Notes under the pieces: model-generated | Seen by the model: the letters and a program-made list of their open reading frames with translations, nothing else | The model's database searches: none | What the model was told of the DNA's origin: nothing | Source of the DNA: Microbacteriaceae bacterium | GTDB taxonomy: Bacteria > Actinomycetota > Actinomycetes > Actinomycetales > Microbacteriaceae | Assembly: GCA_023254555.1 (NCBI GenBank) | Contig: JALRLI010000010.1 | Coordinates: 1 to 19,847, forward strand | Direction: 5' to 3' | Length of the DNA stretch: 19,847 nt | Shown here: positions 19,837 through 19,847 of the stretch, piece by piece | Layout of the letters: each line of letters opens with the position of its first letter | Position numbering within the stretch: position 1 is the first letter of the stretch | Program-made: the position numbers and the translations under genes

Positions 19837-19847
19837 CAGTGAGAGAC

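Overview
The window looks like a chromosomal housekeeping segment from an actinobacterium, most likely a member of the Microbacteriaceae with only moderate G+C. This is inferred from several things: the order recA-recX-miaB-miaA-dapF, lexA beside a LysM gene, his genes with a PriA-type HisA, then SseB/DUF1844/infC/rpmI/rplT; frequent GTG starts; TANNNT -10 hexamers placed 6-7 nt before start codons; and an IF3 with a long Ala/Lys/Pro tail. I see no rRNA, tRNA, CRISPR array, prophage or insertion sequence. Gene density is very high, and the only intergenic stretches of any size are lexA/LysM (9207-9502) and the infC leader (14228-14493).

Layout. (1) 2-5554, plus strand: 3' part of recA, then recX, an AlkD-type DNA glycosylase, miaB, miaA and dapF, almost without gaps. 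(2) 5551-6165, minus: an RsmC/RlmG-like methyltransferase whose stop overlaps that of dapF. (3) 6203-8516, plus: hflX and metF. (4) 8517-9206, minus: lexA, directly abutting metF. (5) 9207-9502: the divergent lexA/LysM control region, packed with LexA-box-like palindromes, two opposed promoters, a 16-nt direct repeat and a perfect 16-bp hairpin. (6) 9503-13814, plus: a LysM membrane protein (probable SOS division inhibitor), hisC, hisB, hisH, priA and an SseB-domain gene. (7) 13841-14227, minus: a DUF1844 protein. (8) 14240-16927, plus: infC (probably starting at AUC), rpmI, rplT, a strong terminator and an SpoU-family RNA methyltransferase. (9) 16941-19836, minus: an extracytoplasmic copper/heme operon read as membrane protein, CopC, PCuAC lipoprotein, Tat-exported DyP peroxidase.

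How the genes work together. RecA, RecX and LexA are the core of the SOS response, and the LysM gene facing lexA has the YneA/DivS/Rv2719c architecture, so one intergenic region probably controls both repressor and division arrest. MiaA and MiaB make ms2i6A in tRNA. IF3, L35, L20, HflX and two RNA methyltransferases serve the ribosome. HisC/HisB/HisH/PriA are four steps of histidine synthesis. CopC and PCuAC handle extracytoplasmic copper beside an exported heme peroxidase.

I found no clearly new multi-gene system. The observations most worth checking are the architecture of the lexA/LysM control region, the AUC start of infC with its structured leader, and repeated leaderless-type promoters whose -10 box reuses the stop codon of the upstream gene.
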